Positions 8,871-16,918 of a stretch of 64,000 nucleotides of DNA are shown here, piece after piece. The notes beneath the pieces are model-generated. The model saw only the letters and a list, made by a program, of their open reading frames with translations, was not told the DNA's origin and ran no database searches. Source of the DNA: Albidovulum denitrificans (lineage in GTDB: Bacteria; Pseudomonadota; Alphaproteobacteria; Rhodobacterales; Rhodobacteraceae); assembly GCF_002973535.1 (NCBI RefSeq), contig NZ_PVEP01000001.1, positions 124,001 to 188,000 of the forward strand. Direction: 5' to 3'. Position 1 is the stretch's first letter; each line of letters begins with the position of its first letter. Both the position numbers and the translations under genes were made by a program.

Positions 8871-9625
8871 CGGGCTTTGCCGACCGCGGCTGGGCGCATT
8901 TCGGGGCCGAGCCCGCGGTGGCAGACTGGGCGGCGGCCGCGCTGGCCACGCTGAAGGGCAGGGCGCTGGAGGATTTGCGCCTGGGCGGCACCTGGGACGT
9001 GGGGCTTGAGGGGCTGGCGAATGACAAGACCGGCGCCGTGGGCGGGGTGCCGCTGCAAGGGGCCGCGATTGCCCTGGCGCGTAGGCTTTACGGCGATCTG
9101 CCCCTGCACCGCGCGCAGGTCTCCACCGTGCTGCCCGGCTATCCGCGCCCGTCAGAGGATGAAAGCCCCGCCGCCTTCGCCTATCGCCGCGACCGCGACT
9201 CGGCGCATGTCGACGGGTTGTTGCCCATCGGCCCCGACCGCCGAAGGCAGGTGCGCGAACCGCATGCCTATATCCTCGGCCTGCCGCTGACCGACTGTGA
9301 TGCGGGCGCAAGCCCTCTGGTCCTGTGGGAGGGCAGCCACCGGATCATGGCCCGCGCCTTCGCCGGGGTTCTGGACAGCGTGGCCGAGGCGGACCGCCCG
9401 ACAACGGACGTGACAGAGGCCTACCATGCCGCAAGGCGCGAGGTCTTCGCGACCTGCCCGCGTATCGTCGTCCCCAACCGCCCCGGCGAGGCGCTGCTGA
9501 TCCACCGCCTGACGCTGCACGGCATCAGCCCGTGGGCCGAGGGCGCGAAGGCCCCCGAAGACGGCCGGATCGTCGCCTATTTCCGGCCGGTGCTGGGAAG
9601 CGTCGCGGCGTGGATGCGGCCCTGA
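8867..9625 (+). CDS. Phytanoyl-CoA dioxygenase-like Fe(II)/2-oxoglutarate oxygenase
   Basis: About 252 aa. The pattern fits a non-haem iron 2OG-dependent dioxygenase: a proximal H-x-D in DSAHVDGLLP, a distal His in LLIHRLTLHGISPW and a downstream Arg in RIVAYFRPV. It starts with GTG at 8867 (or the adjacent GTG at 8864), overlapping the TauE-like stop. That translational coupling suggests the permease and the oxygenase act on, or respond to, the same compound, but the substrate is unknown. Assignment to the PhyH family is by motif only. Confidence 0.68.
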   Translation: MTGFADRGWAHFGAEPAVADWAAAALATLKGRALEDLRLGGTWDVGLEGLANDKTGAVGGVPLQGAAIALARRLYGDLPLHRAQVSTVLPGYPRPSEDESPAAFAYRRDRDSAHVDGLLPIGPDRRRQVREPHAYILGLPLTDCDAGASPLVLWEGSHRIMARAFAGVLDSVAEADRPTTDVTEAYHAARREVFATCPRIVVPNRPGEALLIHRLTLHGISPWAEGAKAPEDGRIVAYFRPVLGSVAAWMRP

Positions 9626-9809
9626 CCCCGTAGGGTGGGCTTTCAACCCGCCATGCCTGAACCCGCAGGACGGTCGGTTCCTTGATCCCTTCCATCACGC
9701 GCCCGCCGATGACAGCCGTGACCGCCCGGGGGCGCCCTTCGACAACGGACAGGATCGCCGCTGCCGACGCTTGCGCGCGCGGCGGCGAACCTCTAAACCT
9801 CAGCGACGC

Positions 9810-9885
9810 GCCCCTATAGCTCAGCTGGTAGAGCGTCTGATTTGTAATCAGAGGGTCGGGAGTTCGAGTCTCTCTGGGGGCACCA
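9810..9885 (+). tRNA. tRNA-Thr(TGT)
   Basis: A complete cloverleaf of 76 nt with the CCA end encoded. The acceptor stem GCCCCTA pairs with TGGGGGC, the D-loop reads AGCTCAGCTGG, the anticodon loop has TGT (GATTTGTAATC) and the T-arm is GGGAGTTCGAGTCTC. It reads ACA/ACG-family threonine codons. Confidence 0.96.
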
Positions 9886-10144
9886 TCACGCCATTGGAAC
9901 CGAATTAGGGCCCTTTGGGTCCGGGGCTTGCGGACGGGTACGCCCTCCCTCCGACTCCACTTTACATACCGACCATAAGCGAAGCTTCTGGCACTACTAG
10001 GGACACGCCAGCGGAAGGAGGACGCAATTCGCTTTATGTCTGTTTCCAAAGCGGAAACAATGATGGAAAGCGGGTGGTGGACTGGGTCGGCGATAAGATG
10101 CCGTCAAGGGGGGCGGGTGTTCGCCGACCGCGATCGGGTGCCGG
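9886..10144. other. Gene-free 259 bp between tRNA-Thr and modA
   Basis: I see no credible gene. The stretch is less GC-rich than its surroundings. It contains a small hairpin (GTTTCC-AAAGC-GGAAAC, about 10042-10058). Its place directly after a tRNA 3' end is where integrative elements often sit, but there is no integrase, and no repeat of the tRNA 3' end is visible. Confidence 0.4.
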
Positions 10145-10903
10145 TCAGTTCAGCACTGAAAACCCTTGCTTTTCGAACGGATTTCGTGCCTCGGCCCCGA
10201 ACAGCGCGTCGTAGAAAGCCCGGTCGGCGGGGTCGGTTGCATTGGAGAGAAGCGCGACCGGATAGATGATCGGCGGATGGCTGCCTTCGGGGAATGTTGC
10301 CGTTACGGTGACATTGTCGCTGGCCGCCGCATCGGTCGCATAGACGATGCCAAAGGGTGCCTCGCCGGTCGAAACCAGCGCCAGCGCGGCGCGGACATTG
10401 TCGGCCTGCGCGACCGAAGGGGCGACGCCCTCCCACAGTCCCAGCGCGCCCAGGGCGGCCTTGCCATATTGCCCCGCAGGCACCGCATCGACCAGCGCCA
10501 TGGCAAGCTTGCCGCCGCCCAAGAGCCCGACAAGGTCGAGGTCCGGGCCGATGTCCACCGCCGCCGCCCCCTTGCCATGCGCGATCAGGACCAGCGTATT
10601 GCCCAGCAGGTCCGCCCGTGCGCCTTTCTGGATAAAAGCGGCCTTCTCCACCTCATCCATCCAGCCGGCATTGGCCGAAAGGTAAAGGTCGGCGGGCGCC
10701 CCGGCGACGATCTGGCGTGCAAGCTGGCCCGAGCCCGCATAGCTGATCGTCACGGTATTGCCGGTCTCCGCCCCCCACCGGGCCGCGAAATCGTCGAGGC
10801 CGTTTTTCAGCGAGGCGGCGGCGAAGACGACGACCTCTTCGGCATGAAGCGGCGCGGCGAGGGCGAGGGTCAGGGCAAAGGCAGAGGCGACGGGGCGTAG
10901 CAT
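10145..10903 (-). CDS. modA: Molybdate ABC transporter periplasmic binding protein ModA
   Basis: Binds molybdate or tungstate in the periplasm and delivers it to ModBC. It is 252 aa with a signal peptide (MLRPVASAFALTLALAAPLHA). It has the ModA family motif VVFAAASLKNGLDDFA, then SYAGSGQLARQI and the anion-site segment ADLYLSANAGWMDE, and ends with VALLSNATDPADRAFYDAL. The start is the ATG at 10903, because the upstream sequence is an operator. It lies downstream of modE on the same strand. No modB or modC follows within the window, so the membrane and ATPase subunits must be elsewhere or absent. Confidence 0.92.
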   Translation of the reverse strand: MLRPVASAFALTLALAAPLHAEEVVVFAAASLKNGLDDFAARWGAETGNTVTISYAGSGQLARQIVAGAPADLYLSANAGWMDEVEKAAFIQKGARADLLGNTLVLIAHGKGAAAVDIGPDLDLVGLLGGGKLAMALVDAVPAGQYGKAALGALGLWEGVAPSVAQADNVRAALALVSTGEAPFGIVYATDAAASDNVTVTATFPEGSHPPIIYPVALLSNATDPADRAFYDALFGAEARNPFEKQGFSVLN

Positions 10904-10915
10904 GGGGTCCTCATG

Positions 10916-10939
10916 GGATATGTTTTGTGAAACATATCC
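10916..10939. promoter_or_regulatory. Perfect palindromic operator (Mo-box-like) before modA
   Basis: GGATATGTTT (10916-10925) and AAACATATCC (10930-10939) are exact reverse complements around a 4-base spacer (TGTG), 13 bp upstream of modA. The AT-rich ATAT cores and the position between modE and modA fit a ModE-binding site that represses modA when molybdate is plentiful. The sequence is seen; the regulator is inferred. Confidence 0.7.
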
Positions 10940-10963
10940 AGCCGCACGCCTTCGGTGCAAGCG

Positions 10964-11323
10964 TTATTTTCCGTCAGACATATCCGGCGGCACCCGCAAC
11001 ATCGCCTCCAGCGCCGCGATATCCTCACGCGCGGCGGCGCGGGCGGCCTCGACCACCCGGCGATAGCGGGTCAGCACCTCTTCCCCTGCGTCCGTCAGAT
11101 GCGCGCCCCCGCCGCCCGGCCCGCCACGGGCGCTCTGGATCAGGGGCAGGGTGAAGGCGGCGTTCATCTCCTCCACCAACAGCCAGGCGCGCTTGTAGCT
11201 CATCCCCATGCCGCGCCCGGCGGCGGAGATCGACCCCGTCTCACGAATACGCTCCAGCAGCTCCGCCTTGCCGGGGCCAAGCATCGCGTCGTCGAAAAGA
11301 ATGCGGAGTTTCAGTTCGGTCAT
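10964..11323 (-). CDS. modE: ModE-type regulator, DNA-binding domain only
   Basis: A winged helix-turn-helix protein of 119 aa matching the N-terminal half of ModE: MTELKLRILFDDAMLGPGKAELLERI, the helix-turn-helix GSISAAGRGMGMSYKRAWLLVEEMN, then the wing GGPGGGGAHLTDAGEEVLTRYR. E. coli ModE is about 262 aa with two molybdate-binding TOBE repeats, which are absent here, so it cannot sense molybdate in the same way. The ATG at 11323 is chosen because the domain begins there. It is upstream of modA on the same strand, with the palindrome between the two. Confidence 0.85.
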   Translation of the reverse strand: MTELKLRILFDDAMLGPGKAELLERIRETGSISAAGRGMGMSYKRAWLLVEEMNAAFTLPLIQSARGGPGGGGAHLTDAGEEVLTRYRRVVEAARAAAREDIAALEAMLRVPPDMSDGK

Positions 11324-11401
11324 CTTGTCCCCGGGGGCGGCATTGCCCCCATCTTCCCCGCAAGCCGCCGCGCTGGCAAGGACCGGGTCGGGCAGGGGAG
11401 G

Positions 11402-11478
11402 TGGTAGGCCCGGAGGGACTCGAACCCCCAACCAAGGCGTTATGAGCGCCCTGCTCTAACCAATTGAGCTACAGGCCC
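11402..11478 (-). tRNA. tRNA-Ile2(CAT), lysidine-type
   Basis: A 77-nt cloverleaf with encoded CCA on the minus strand. The acceptor arm is GGGCCTG/CGGGCCT and the anticodon is CAT. The body (AGAGCAGGGCGCTCATAACGC) resembles E. coli tRNA-Ile2 rather than initiator or elongator tRNA-Met. TilS would convert the wobble C to lysidine so that it reads AUA. The Ile2 versus Met assignment rests on this similarity. Confidence 0.88.
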
Positions 11479-11573
11479 GGCCTGACGTTTCACTAAGCCG
11501 GGTCTCGGGCCGGGTCAACGCATTTACAAACGCGGCGCGGCGTGACCAACTGAACCCAGCGGGAGGGCGTGAG

Positions 11574-11996
11574 GTGCCGGGGTTTTGGCGGGTGACATCT
11601 GTTTACGGGCTGGCGGCGATCCTTTCGGAGGCGTTGCTTCTATTGGCAAGCGGCATCACGTTTCGATCCGGCACCGGGGTGTTTTATGCGATATGCCTGA
11701 TCCTCTCGCTGCTCTGTCCCGCCCTTGTGGCGGGGCTAGGCTTTGGGCGACACAGCGGCCGGGCGCCGGTGTCGTCCGAGGCATGGCGATTTGGCGGATG
11801 GTTTGCTGCACTTCAGGGCGCCCTGACCGGTCTGCTGGTGTTGTTCATCGCGCAGGATTTTCTGGCAGAAGAACCCGACGGGGCGGTGATTCTGGCCGTC
11901 ATTGTGGTCGTCTATACCCTCGCCGCGCTGCTGATATCGCGCTACGCCTTCCCCTTCGGCGCGCGGCAGGCCGTCCGGGCGCGGGGTCGGCGCTGA
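11574..11996 (+). CDS. Small integral membrane protein of unknown function
   Basis: 140 aa with four predicted membrane helices (about residues 9-27, 37-56, 74-94 and 104-122) and a basic C-terminus ([11 protein letters not shown]). The size, helix layout and the end [14 protein letters not shown] recall the small ABZJ_00895-type membrane proteins, but this is a weak impression. The start is GTG at 11574, eight bases after GGGAGG. It stands alone before purM. Confidence 0.65.
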   Translation: MPGFWRVTSVYGLAAILSEALLLLASGITFRSGTGVFYAICLILSLLCPALVAGLGFGRHSGRAPVSSEAWRFGGWFAALQGALTGLLVLFIAQDFLAEEPDGAVILAVIVVVYTLAALLISRYAFPFGARQAVRARGRR

Positions 11997-12058
11997 TCGC
12001 GCGTTGCCCCCGGAGACGGATTCGGGTATCGCGGCGGCGATGGATTCCGGGGGATACC

Positions 12059-13102
12059 ATGACGACGAAGAACGGACTGACCTATGCAGCGGCCGGGGTC
12101 GATATCGACGCAGGCAACGCGCTGGTCGAACGGATCAAGCCTGCCGCGAAACGCACCGCGCGGGCAGGGACCATGGCGGGGCTTGGCGGGTTCGGGGCGC
12201 TTTTCGACCTGAAGGCCGCGGGCTACACCGACCCGATCCTTGTCGCCGCGACCGATGGCGTGGGAACCAAGCTGCGCATCGCCATCGACACCGGGAACGT
12301 GGACACGATCGGCATCGACCTTGTCGCGATGTGCGTCAACGATCTGGTCTGCCAGGGGGCGGAGCCCTTGTTCTTCCTCGACTATTTCGCGACCGGCAAG
12401 CTTGACGTCGATCAGGCCACGCGGATCGTCGAGGGCATCGCCGAGGGCTGCGCGCAGTCGGGCTGCGCGCTGGTGGGGGGTGAGACGGCAGAGATGCCGG
12501 GCATGTATCACGGCGGCGATTTCGACCTTGCGGGCTTTGCCGTGGGTGCGATGGAACGCGGCGCGGACCTGCCTGCGGGCGTGCTAGCGGGCGACCGGCT
12601 GATCGGGCTTGCCTCGAACGGGGTGCATTCGAACGGCTATTCGCTGGTGCGCAAGGTGGTGGAGAAATCGGGGCTTGGCTGGGCTGCCGCCTCACCCTTC
12701 GGGGACGGCACGCTTGGCGCGGCCTTGCTGGCGCCGACGCGGCTTTACGTCAAGCAGGCGCTGGCGGCGGTGCGGGCGGGGGGCGTTCATGGCCTTGCCC
12801 ATATCACCGGCGGCGGGTTGACGGAAAACCTGCCCCGCGTCCTTCCCGAAGGCCTGGGGGCCGAAATCGACCTGACCGCCTGGCGCCTGCCGCCGGTCTT
12901 CGCCTGGCTGAACGAGGTTGCCGGGATGGAGCAGGCGGAACTGTTGAAAACCTTCAACTGCGGCATCGGCCTGATCCTTGTCGTCGAGGCTGGGCGCGAG
13001 GCGGCGCTGTCGGCACTGCTGGCCGAGGCGGGCGAAACCGTGATCCCGCTGGGCAGCGTCACCGAAGGGCAGGGGGTGTCTTATCAAGGCACGCTCGCTT
13101 GA
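12059..13102 (+). CDS. purM: Phosphoribosylformylglycinamidine cyclo-ligase (AIR synthetase)
   Basis: Catalyses FGAM + ATP to AIR, the fifth step of purine synthesis. 347 aa, the normal length. Characteristic segments are [18 protein letters not shown] at the N-terminus, [31 protein letters not shown] and [11 protein letters not shown]. The start is the ATG at 12059. Its TGA overlaps the TTG start of purN, forming a purMN operon as in many bacteria. Confidence 0.97.
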   Translation: MTTKNGLTYAAAGVDIDAGNALVERIKPAAKRTARAGTMAGLGGFGALFDLKAAGYTDPILVAATDGVGTKLRIAIDTGNVDTIGIDLVAMCVNDLVCQGAEPLFFLDYFATGKLDVDQATRIVEGIAEGCAQSGCALVGGETAEMPGMYHGGDFDLAGFAVGAMERGADLPAGVLAGDRLIGLASNGVHSNGYSLVRKVVEKSGLGWAAASPFGDGTLGAALLAPTRLYVKQALAAVRAGGVHGLAHITGGGLTENLPRVLPEGLGAEIDLTAWRLPPVFAWLNEVAGMEQAELLKTFNCGIGLILVVEAGREAALSALLAEAGETVIPLGSVTEGQGVSYQGTLA

Positions 13103-13686
13103 AGCGCGTCGCGATCCTGATTTCGGGCGGCGGGTCGAACATGGTGGCGCTGGCCGAAAGCATGGCGGGCGACCATCCCGCGCGGCCGGTTCTGGTCCTG
13201 TCGAACGACCCCGAGGCTGGCGGGCTGGCCAAGGCCGCCGCGATGGGGATCGCCACCGCCGCCGTCGATCATCGCCCCTTCGGCAAGGATCGCGCGGGGT
13301 TCGAGGCGGAGTTGCTGAAACCGCTGATGGAGGTGGCGCCCGACATCGTCTGCCTTGCGGGCTTCATGCGGGTGTTGACCCCCGGCTTCGTGAACCATTT
13401 CGCGGGCCGGATGCTGAACATCCACCCCTCGCTCCTGCCGAAATACCCCGGCCTGCACACCCATCAACGTGCCCTTGACGCGGGCGACGCCGAAGCCGGC
13501 TGCACGGTGCATGAGGTGACGCCGGTTCTTGATGACGGGCCGATTTTGGGACAGGCGCGGGTGCCGGTCAAAGCGGGCGACACGGCCGAGACGCTCGCCG
13601 CACGGGTGCTGGTGCAGGAACACAGGCTTTATCCCGCCGTCCTGCGCCGCTTTGCCGAAGGCGACCGCCGCCCCGTGCTTTTGTGA
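13099..13686 (+). CDS. purN: Phosphoribosylglycinamide formyltransferase (GAR transformylase)
   Basis: Transfers formyl from 10-formyl-THF to GAR, step three of purine synthesis. 195 aa. It shows the GAR site ISGGGSNM and the catalytic set Asn107, His109 ([12 protein letters not shown]) and Asp145 (VLDDGPIL), equal to N106/H108/D144 in E. coli. The TTG start at 13099 overlaps the purM stop by four bases, implying translational coupling. Confidence 0.95.
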   Translation: MKRVAILISGGGSNMVALAESMAGDHPARPVLVLSNDPEAGGLAKAAAMGIATAAVDHRPFGKDRAGFEAELLKPLMEVAPDIVCLAGFMRVLTPGFVNHFAGRMLNIHPSLLPKYPGLHTHQRALDAGDAEAGCTVHEVTPVLDDGPILGQARVPVKAGDTAETLAARVLVQEHRLYPAVLRRFAEGDRRPVLL

Positions 13687-13797
13687 CCCGGCGGGGACGG
13701 CGCGCAATTTTTCCGCGCCGCTGCCCTTCCAATGCCGCCATCGCTGCCCTATGAGGGCCGAACCCTGCGGGACGACCCCGCGCCGAACGGACCCTCA

Positions 13798-14952
13798 ATG
13801 CGCACGATCACCACGACCGAAGACCTTGCCCGCTTTTGCGAAGCCGCCAAGTCCCAGCCCTACGTCACCGTCGACACCGAATTCCTGCGTGAACGGACGT
13901 ATTATTCCAAGCTCTGCCTGATCCAGATGGCCCTTCCCGGCGAGACGGGCGAAGCGGTCCTGATCGACCCCTTGGCCAAGGACCTGTCTCTGGACCCGGT
14001 CTATGACCTCTTCCGCCATGAAGGCACGGTGAAGGTCTTCCACGCCGCCCGGCAGGATCTTGAGATCTTCTTTGTCGAGGGCAATGTCTTTCCCCGCCCG
14101 CTTTTCGACACGCAGGTCGCGGCGATGGTCTGCGGCTTTGGCGATCAGGTCGGCTATGAGACGCTTGTGCGCAAGATCGCGCGCCAGTCGCTCGACAAGA
14201 CCTCGCGCTTCACCGACTGGTCGCGCCGCCCGCTGAGCGAGGCGCAGAAGACCTACGCGCTGGCCGATGTCACCCATCTGCGGGTGATCTATGAGTTTCT
14301 GGCCAAGGAGCTTGACCGCACCGGCCGCCAGAAATGGGTGGAGGAGGAGTTGGGCATCCTTCTGGACCCCGAAACCTATATCACCCGGCCGGATGAGGCG
14401 TGGAAGCGGGTCAAGACGCGCACCACATCGGGCAAGTTTCTGGCGCTGGTGCGCGAACTGGCGCGGTTCCGCGAGGATTACGCGCAAACCCGCAACGTGC
14501 CGCGCAGCCGTGTCTTCAAGGACGATGCGCTTCTTGAACTGGCCTCGACAAAGCCGTCCTCGGTCGAGGAACTGGGCCGCTCTCGCCTTCTTTTGCGCGA
14601 AGGGCGCAAGCCCGAGATCGCCGACGGCATCCTTGCCGCCGTGAAGGCCGGGCTTGCGGCCAGGCCCGAGGATCATCCGAAACCCGACACCTCACGCGAT
14701 CAGATTCAGGTCGATTCGGCGCTGGCCGATCTTTTGCGGGTGCTGCTGAAGGCGAAATCCGAAGCCGAGGGCGTGGCGCAAAAGCTGATCGCGTCGTCGG
14801 CCGATCTGGACATGCTGGCGGCCGGGGGGCGGGATATTCCCGCGCTGAAAGGCTGGCGCGGCGAGGTTTTCGGCAAGGACGCGCTGCGGCTTTGCAAGGG
14901 CGAGATTGCGCTGTCCGCCAAGGGCGGCGCGGTGCGCGTGGTGCAGGTCTAG
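13798..14952 (+). CDS. rnd: Ribonuclease D
   Basis: A 3'-5' exoribonuclease that trims tRNA and other structured RNA precursors. 384 aa. The N-terminal DEDD exonuclease has VTVDTEFLRERTYYSKL (first Asp and Glu), VKVFHAARQDLEIF and YALADVTHL with the last acidic and Tyr residues. An HRDC domain follows (KFLALVRELARFREDYAQTRN, then DDALLELASTKPSSVEEL). The ATG at 13798 gives the correct family N-terminus; an extension upstream to 13732 has no homology character. Confidence 0.93.
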   Translation: MRTITTTEDLARFCEAAKSQPYVTVDTEFLRERTYYSKLCLIQMALPGETGEAVLIDPLAKDLSLDPVYDLFRHEGTVKVFHAARQDLEIFFVEGNVFPRPLFDTQVAAMVCGFGDQVGYETLVRKIARQSLDKTSRFTDWSRRPLSEAQKTYALADVTHLRVIYEFLAKELDRTGRQKWVEEELGILLDPETYITRPDEAWKRVKTRTTSGKFLALVRELARFREDYAQTRNVPRSRVFKDDALLELASTKPSSVEELGRSRLLLREGRKPEIADGILAAVKAGLAARPEDHPKPDTSRDQIQVDSALADLLRVLLKAKSEAEGVAQKLIASSADLDMLAAGGRDIPALKGWRGEVFGKDALRLCKGEIALSAKGGAVRVVQV

Positions 14953-14959
14953 TCCCGGC

Positions 14960-15421
14960 TTAGCGGGCGACCGACCGGCTGTTTGTCGCCCCTTCCACCA
15001 CGATCCGGCTGACGTCCTGAAGACGGATGTCCGACAGGAACACCGCCGCCGTCAGTTCCCGCGATTGCGGGGTGGAAACGCGGCGCGCCTCGGGCGGCTG
15101 GCTGACGACAAAGCGATAGGTCAGCGTGCCATTGTCGGCCACGCCGTCATTGACCGGCAGAAGGGCAGCTTCCCACCAGCCCTGCGTCGGCGGCAGGCCG
15201 GTCGCGTGGATGATCGCGCCGCCGGGCTGGCGGGCCACTTCAAGCGCCGTGACCTGCTGGACAAGGGGGCGGGGGTCGCCGGGAACGGCCTCGACCACCT
15301 GCACCTGTTCGCTTTTCGATTTTCCGAACCAGTTGAACGGGTTGAGCTTGCTGTCGCGGACCCGCGCACAGCCGGTAACGGCGATCGTGGCGACCAGCAG
15401 GGCGGCGATCGGTGTTCTCAT
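14960..15421 (-). CDS. Putative lipoprotein of unknown function
   Basis: 153 aa from the ATG at 15421 (an in-frame ATG at 15439 is an alternative). A short signal sequence ends in the lipobox VTGC (MRTPIAALLVATIAVTGC), so it should be lipidated and membrane-anchored. The rest has no recognised domain; it contains NPFNWFGKS soon after the lipobox, a pattern I associate with conserved Rhodobacteraceae lipoproteins. It is convergent with rnd, eight bases away. Confidence 0.72.
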   Translation of the reverse strand: MRTPIAALLVATIAVTGCARVRDSKLNPFNWFGKSKSEQVQVVEAVPGDPRPLVQQVTALEVARQPGGAIIHATGLPPTQGWWEAALLPVNDGVADNGTLTYRFVVSQPPEARRVSTPQSRELTAAVFLSDIRLQDVSRIVVEGATNSRSVAR

Positions 15422-15542
15422 TGTCTGTCCCCCGTTCATTCCCGTCTTGGGTAGCCCAATTGCGCCGCGCTGAAAAGAGGTCGCGGGGCTGGACCTTGGC
15501 CGCGTGCGGCATTACGTCCATCCCATCAACGGGAGAACGCGG

Positions 15543-15968
15543 ATGGCCAGCGCCGCCTTTGAGGATATTGCCGAAACGTTCGAGTTTCTCGACGACTGGG
15601 AGGATCGCTATCGCCATGTGATCGAGCTTGGCAAGGCGATGCCGGGGCTGGACGACGCGGTGAAGGTGCCCGCGACCAAGGTCGACGGCTGCGCCAGCCA
15701 GGTCTGGTTCCTGCCGCGAATCGAAGGGCAGGGTCCGGGCGCGCGGTTTGACTTTGACGGCGACAGCGACGCGATGATCGTGCGCGGGCTGATCGCGATC
15801 CTGAAGGCGCTTTATTCCGGTCTCAGCGTCGACGAGGTGCTGCGCGTCGATGCGGCGGTCGAGATGGGGCGGCTGGGGCTGGACAAGCACCTGTCATCGC
15901 AACGCTCAAACGGGTTGAAGTCGATGATCGGGCGGATCAACGCGCTGGCAGGCGCCGCGAAGGGCTAA
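15543..15968 (+). CDS. sufE: SufE sulfur-acceptor protein
   Basis: Accepts persulfide sulfur from cysteine desulfurase for Fe-S cluster assembly. 141 aa. The N-terminal FEDIAETFEFLDDWEDRYRHVIELG and the active-site loop KVDGCASQVWF with Cys50 are diagnostic. It starts at the ATG at 15543 after GGGAGA. It is not next to a suf operon here. The last bases overlap the end of the DUF1638 gene on the other strand. Confidence 0.93.
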   Translation: MASAAFEDIAETFEFLDDWEDRYRHVIELGKAMPGLDDAVKVPATKVDGCASQVWFLPRIEGQGPGARFDFDGDSDAMIVRGLIAILKALYSGLSVDEVLRVDAAVEMGRLGLDKHLSSQRSNGLKSMIGRINALAGAAKG

Positions 15969-16600
15969 AGCCGCGCCAGCGCGGTTTTCAGATCGCCATA
16001 GCCGGTGAAGCGGCGGACATAGCGCAGGCCCAGCCGGTCGGCGCAGTCCTTCGCCTTGGCATCCAGCGCCGGATCGTCGGTCTGCGCCTGATAGACCAGC
16101 CGGTCGTAATTGCCAAAGAGCATGTCGCGCAGTTCCGGGTGCCGGTCGAGGCCCATCGGCTTCCACACGAAGGCATCGAACTGACGGACCAGAAAATCGG
16201 TCAGGTAAAAGGCGCCGATTTCGTCCTCGGCGTGTTCGGCGAAGCGATCATTGCCTTCAAAAAACGAATAACAATGCGGGCCTGCGATCATCTCGACGCC
16301 CAGTTCCTTGCACTTTTCGAACAACTGGCCGCCCGTGCCGCAATCGGCATAGACCACGAAGACGGCCGAGTAGTCGTCACGGTGCTTCCTGACCGTCTCT
16401 TCCACCGCCACCGTGATCCGGTCGGGCCAGAGGTGCAGGTTGGCGGGCAGGCAGGTCAGGTCCAGATGGGTCCAGCCATTCGCCGCCTTCAGGTCGATGA
16501 TCTCGCGCGCCAGGGCACCGCAGGCGATCAGCAGGACGCGGCCGACCGCCTCGGGCGCCAGCCCGTCTTCGGTCAGGACCCGGTCGCTGGGCAGCGTCAT
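15965..16600 (-). CDS. DUF1638-type protein, possible corrinoid-methyltransferase accessory factor
   Basis: 211 aa. The VLLIACGALAREI start, HLDLTCLPANLHLWPDRI, FVVYADCGTGGQLFEKC and GPHCYSFFEGNDRF fit the DUF1638 family as I know it, which is often encoded near corrinoid proteins and B12-dependent methyltransferases. Conserved Cys and His residues (CGAL, CLPANLH, DCGTGG, GPHCYSFF) suggest metal or cofactor binding. A corrinoid protein (20136-20828) and a homocysteine methyltransferase (22154-23167) lie within 7 kb on the same strand. It overlaps the start of nothing but shares four bases with the end of the upstream 52-aa gene's reading (16597-16600). Biochemical role unknown. Confidence 0.75.
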   Translation of the reverse strand: MTLPSDRVLTEDGLAPEAVGRVLLIACGALAREIIDLKAANGWTHLDLTCLPANLHLWPDRITVAVEETVRKHRDDYSAVFVVYADCGTGGQLFEKCKELGVEMIAGPHCYSFFEGNDRFAEHAEDEIGAFYLTDFLVRQFDAFVWKPMGLDRHPELRDMLFGNYDRLVYQAQTDDPALDAKAKDCADRLGLRYVRRFTGYGDLKTALARL

Positions 16601-16755
16601 GTCCGCCTCCAGGCCAGAAGCACACCCGCCGCCAGAAGCGGCACGATGGCCCAACCGCCCGCGACACCGGCGGGAAGCATCGCGGCCACGCCCACGCTCA
16701 GCGCGGCGGCGCCCATGACAAGGGCGAGGAGCATGAAAAAGCGGCGTGGCGGCAT
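16597..16755 (-). CDS. Small two-helix membrane protein, 52 aa
   Basis: MPPRRFFMLLALVMGAAALS starts a first hydrophobic helix, a short turn (PAGVAGG) follows, and the second helix ends in AWRRT. The ATG at 16755 has a strong AAGGAG site. The stop overlaps the DUF1638 start by four bases (ATGA), so DUF1638 is probably translated by coupling to it. The family is unrecognised. The overlap suggests a functional link or simply operon packing. Confidence 0.68.
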   Translation of the reverse strand: MPPRRFFMLLALVMGAAALSVGVAAMLPAGVAGGWAIVPLLAAGVLLAWRRT

Positions 16756-16918
16756 GGGCGACTCCTTTCCCCCAATCTGGGGCGTCGCGGTGGAATTGAA
16801 AAGACCCGCAGGGCAGGCCATTTGTCCGAGGTCAACGAAAACCCGGCGCGACGGATTTAGGCTATGCCCGCGTTCAATGACGGGACCGCCCGCGAAGGGC
16901 GGCAGATGAGGGACCGAA

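Noticed and set aside
9886-10144. Integration site or island remnant next to tRNA-Thr
   Set aside because: No integrase, no duplicated tRNA 3' end and no phage-like genes nearby; kept only as a gene-free stretch.
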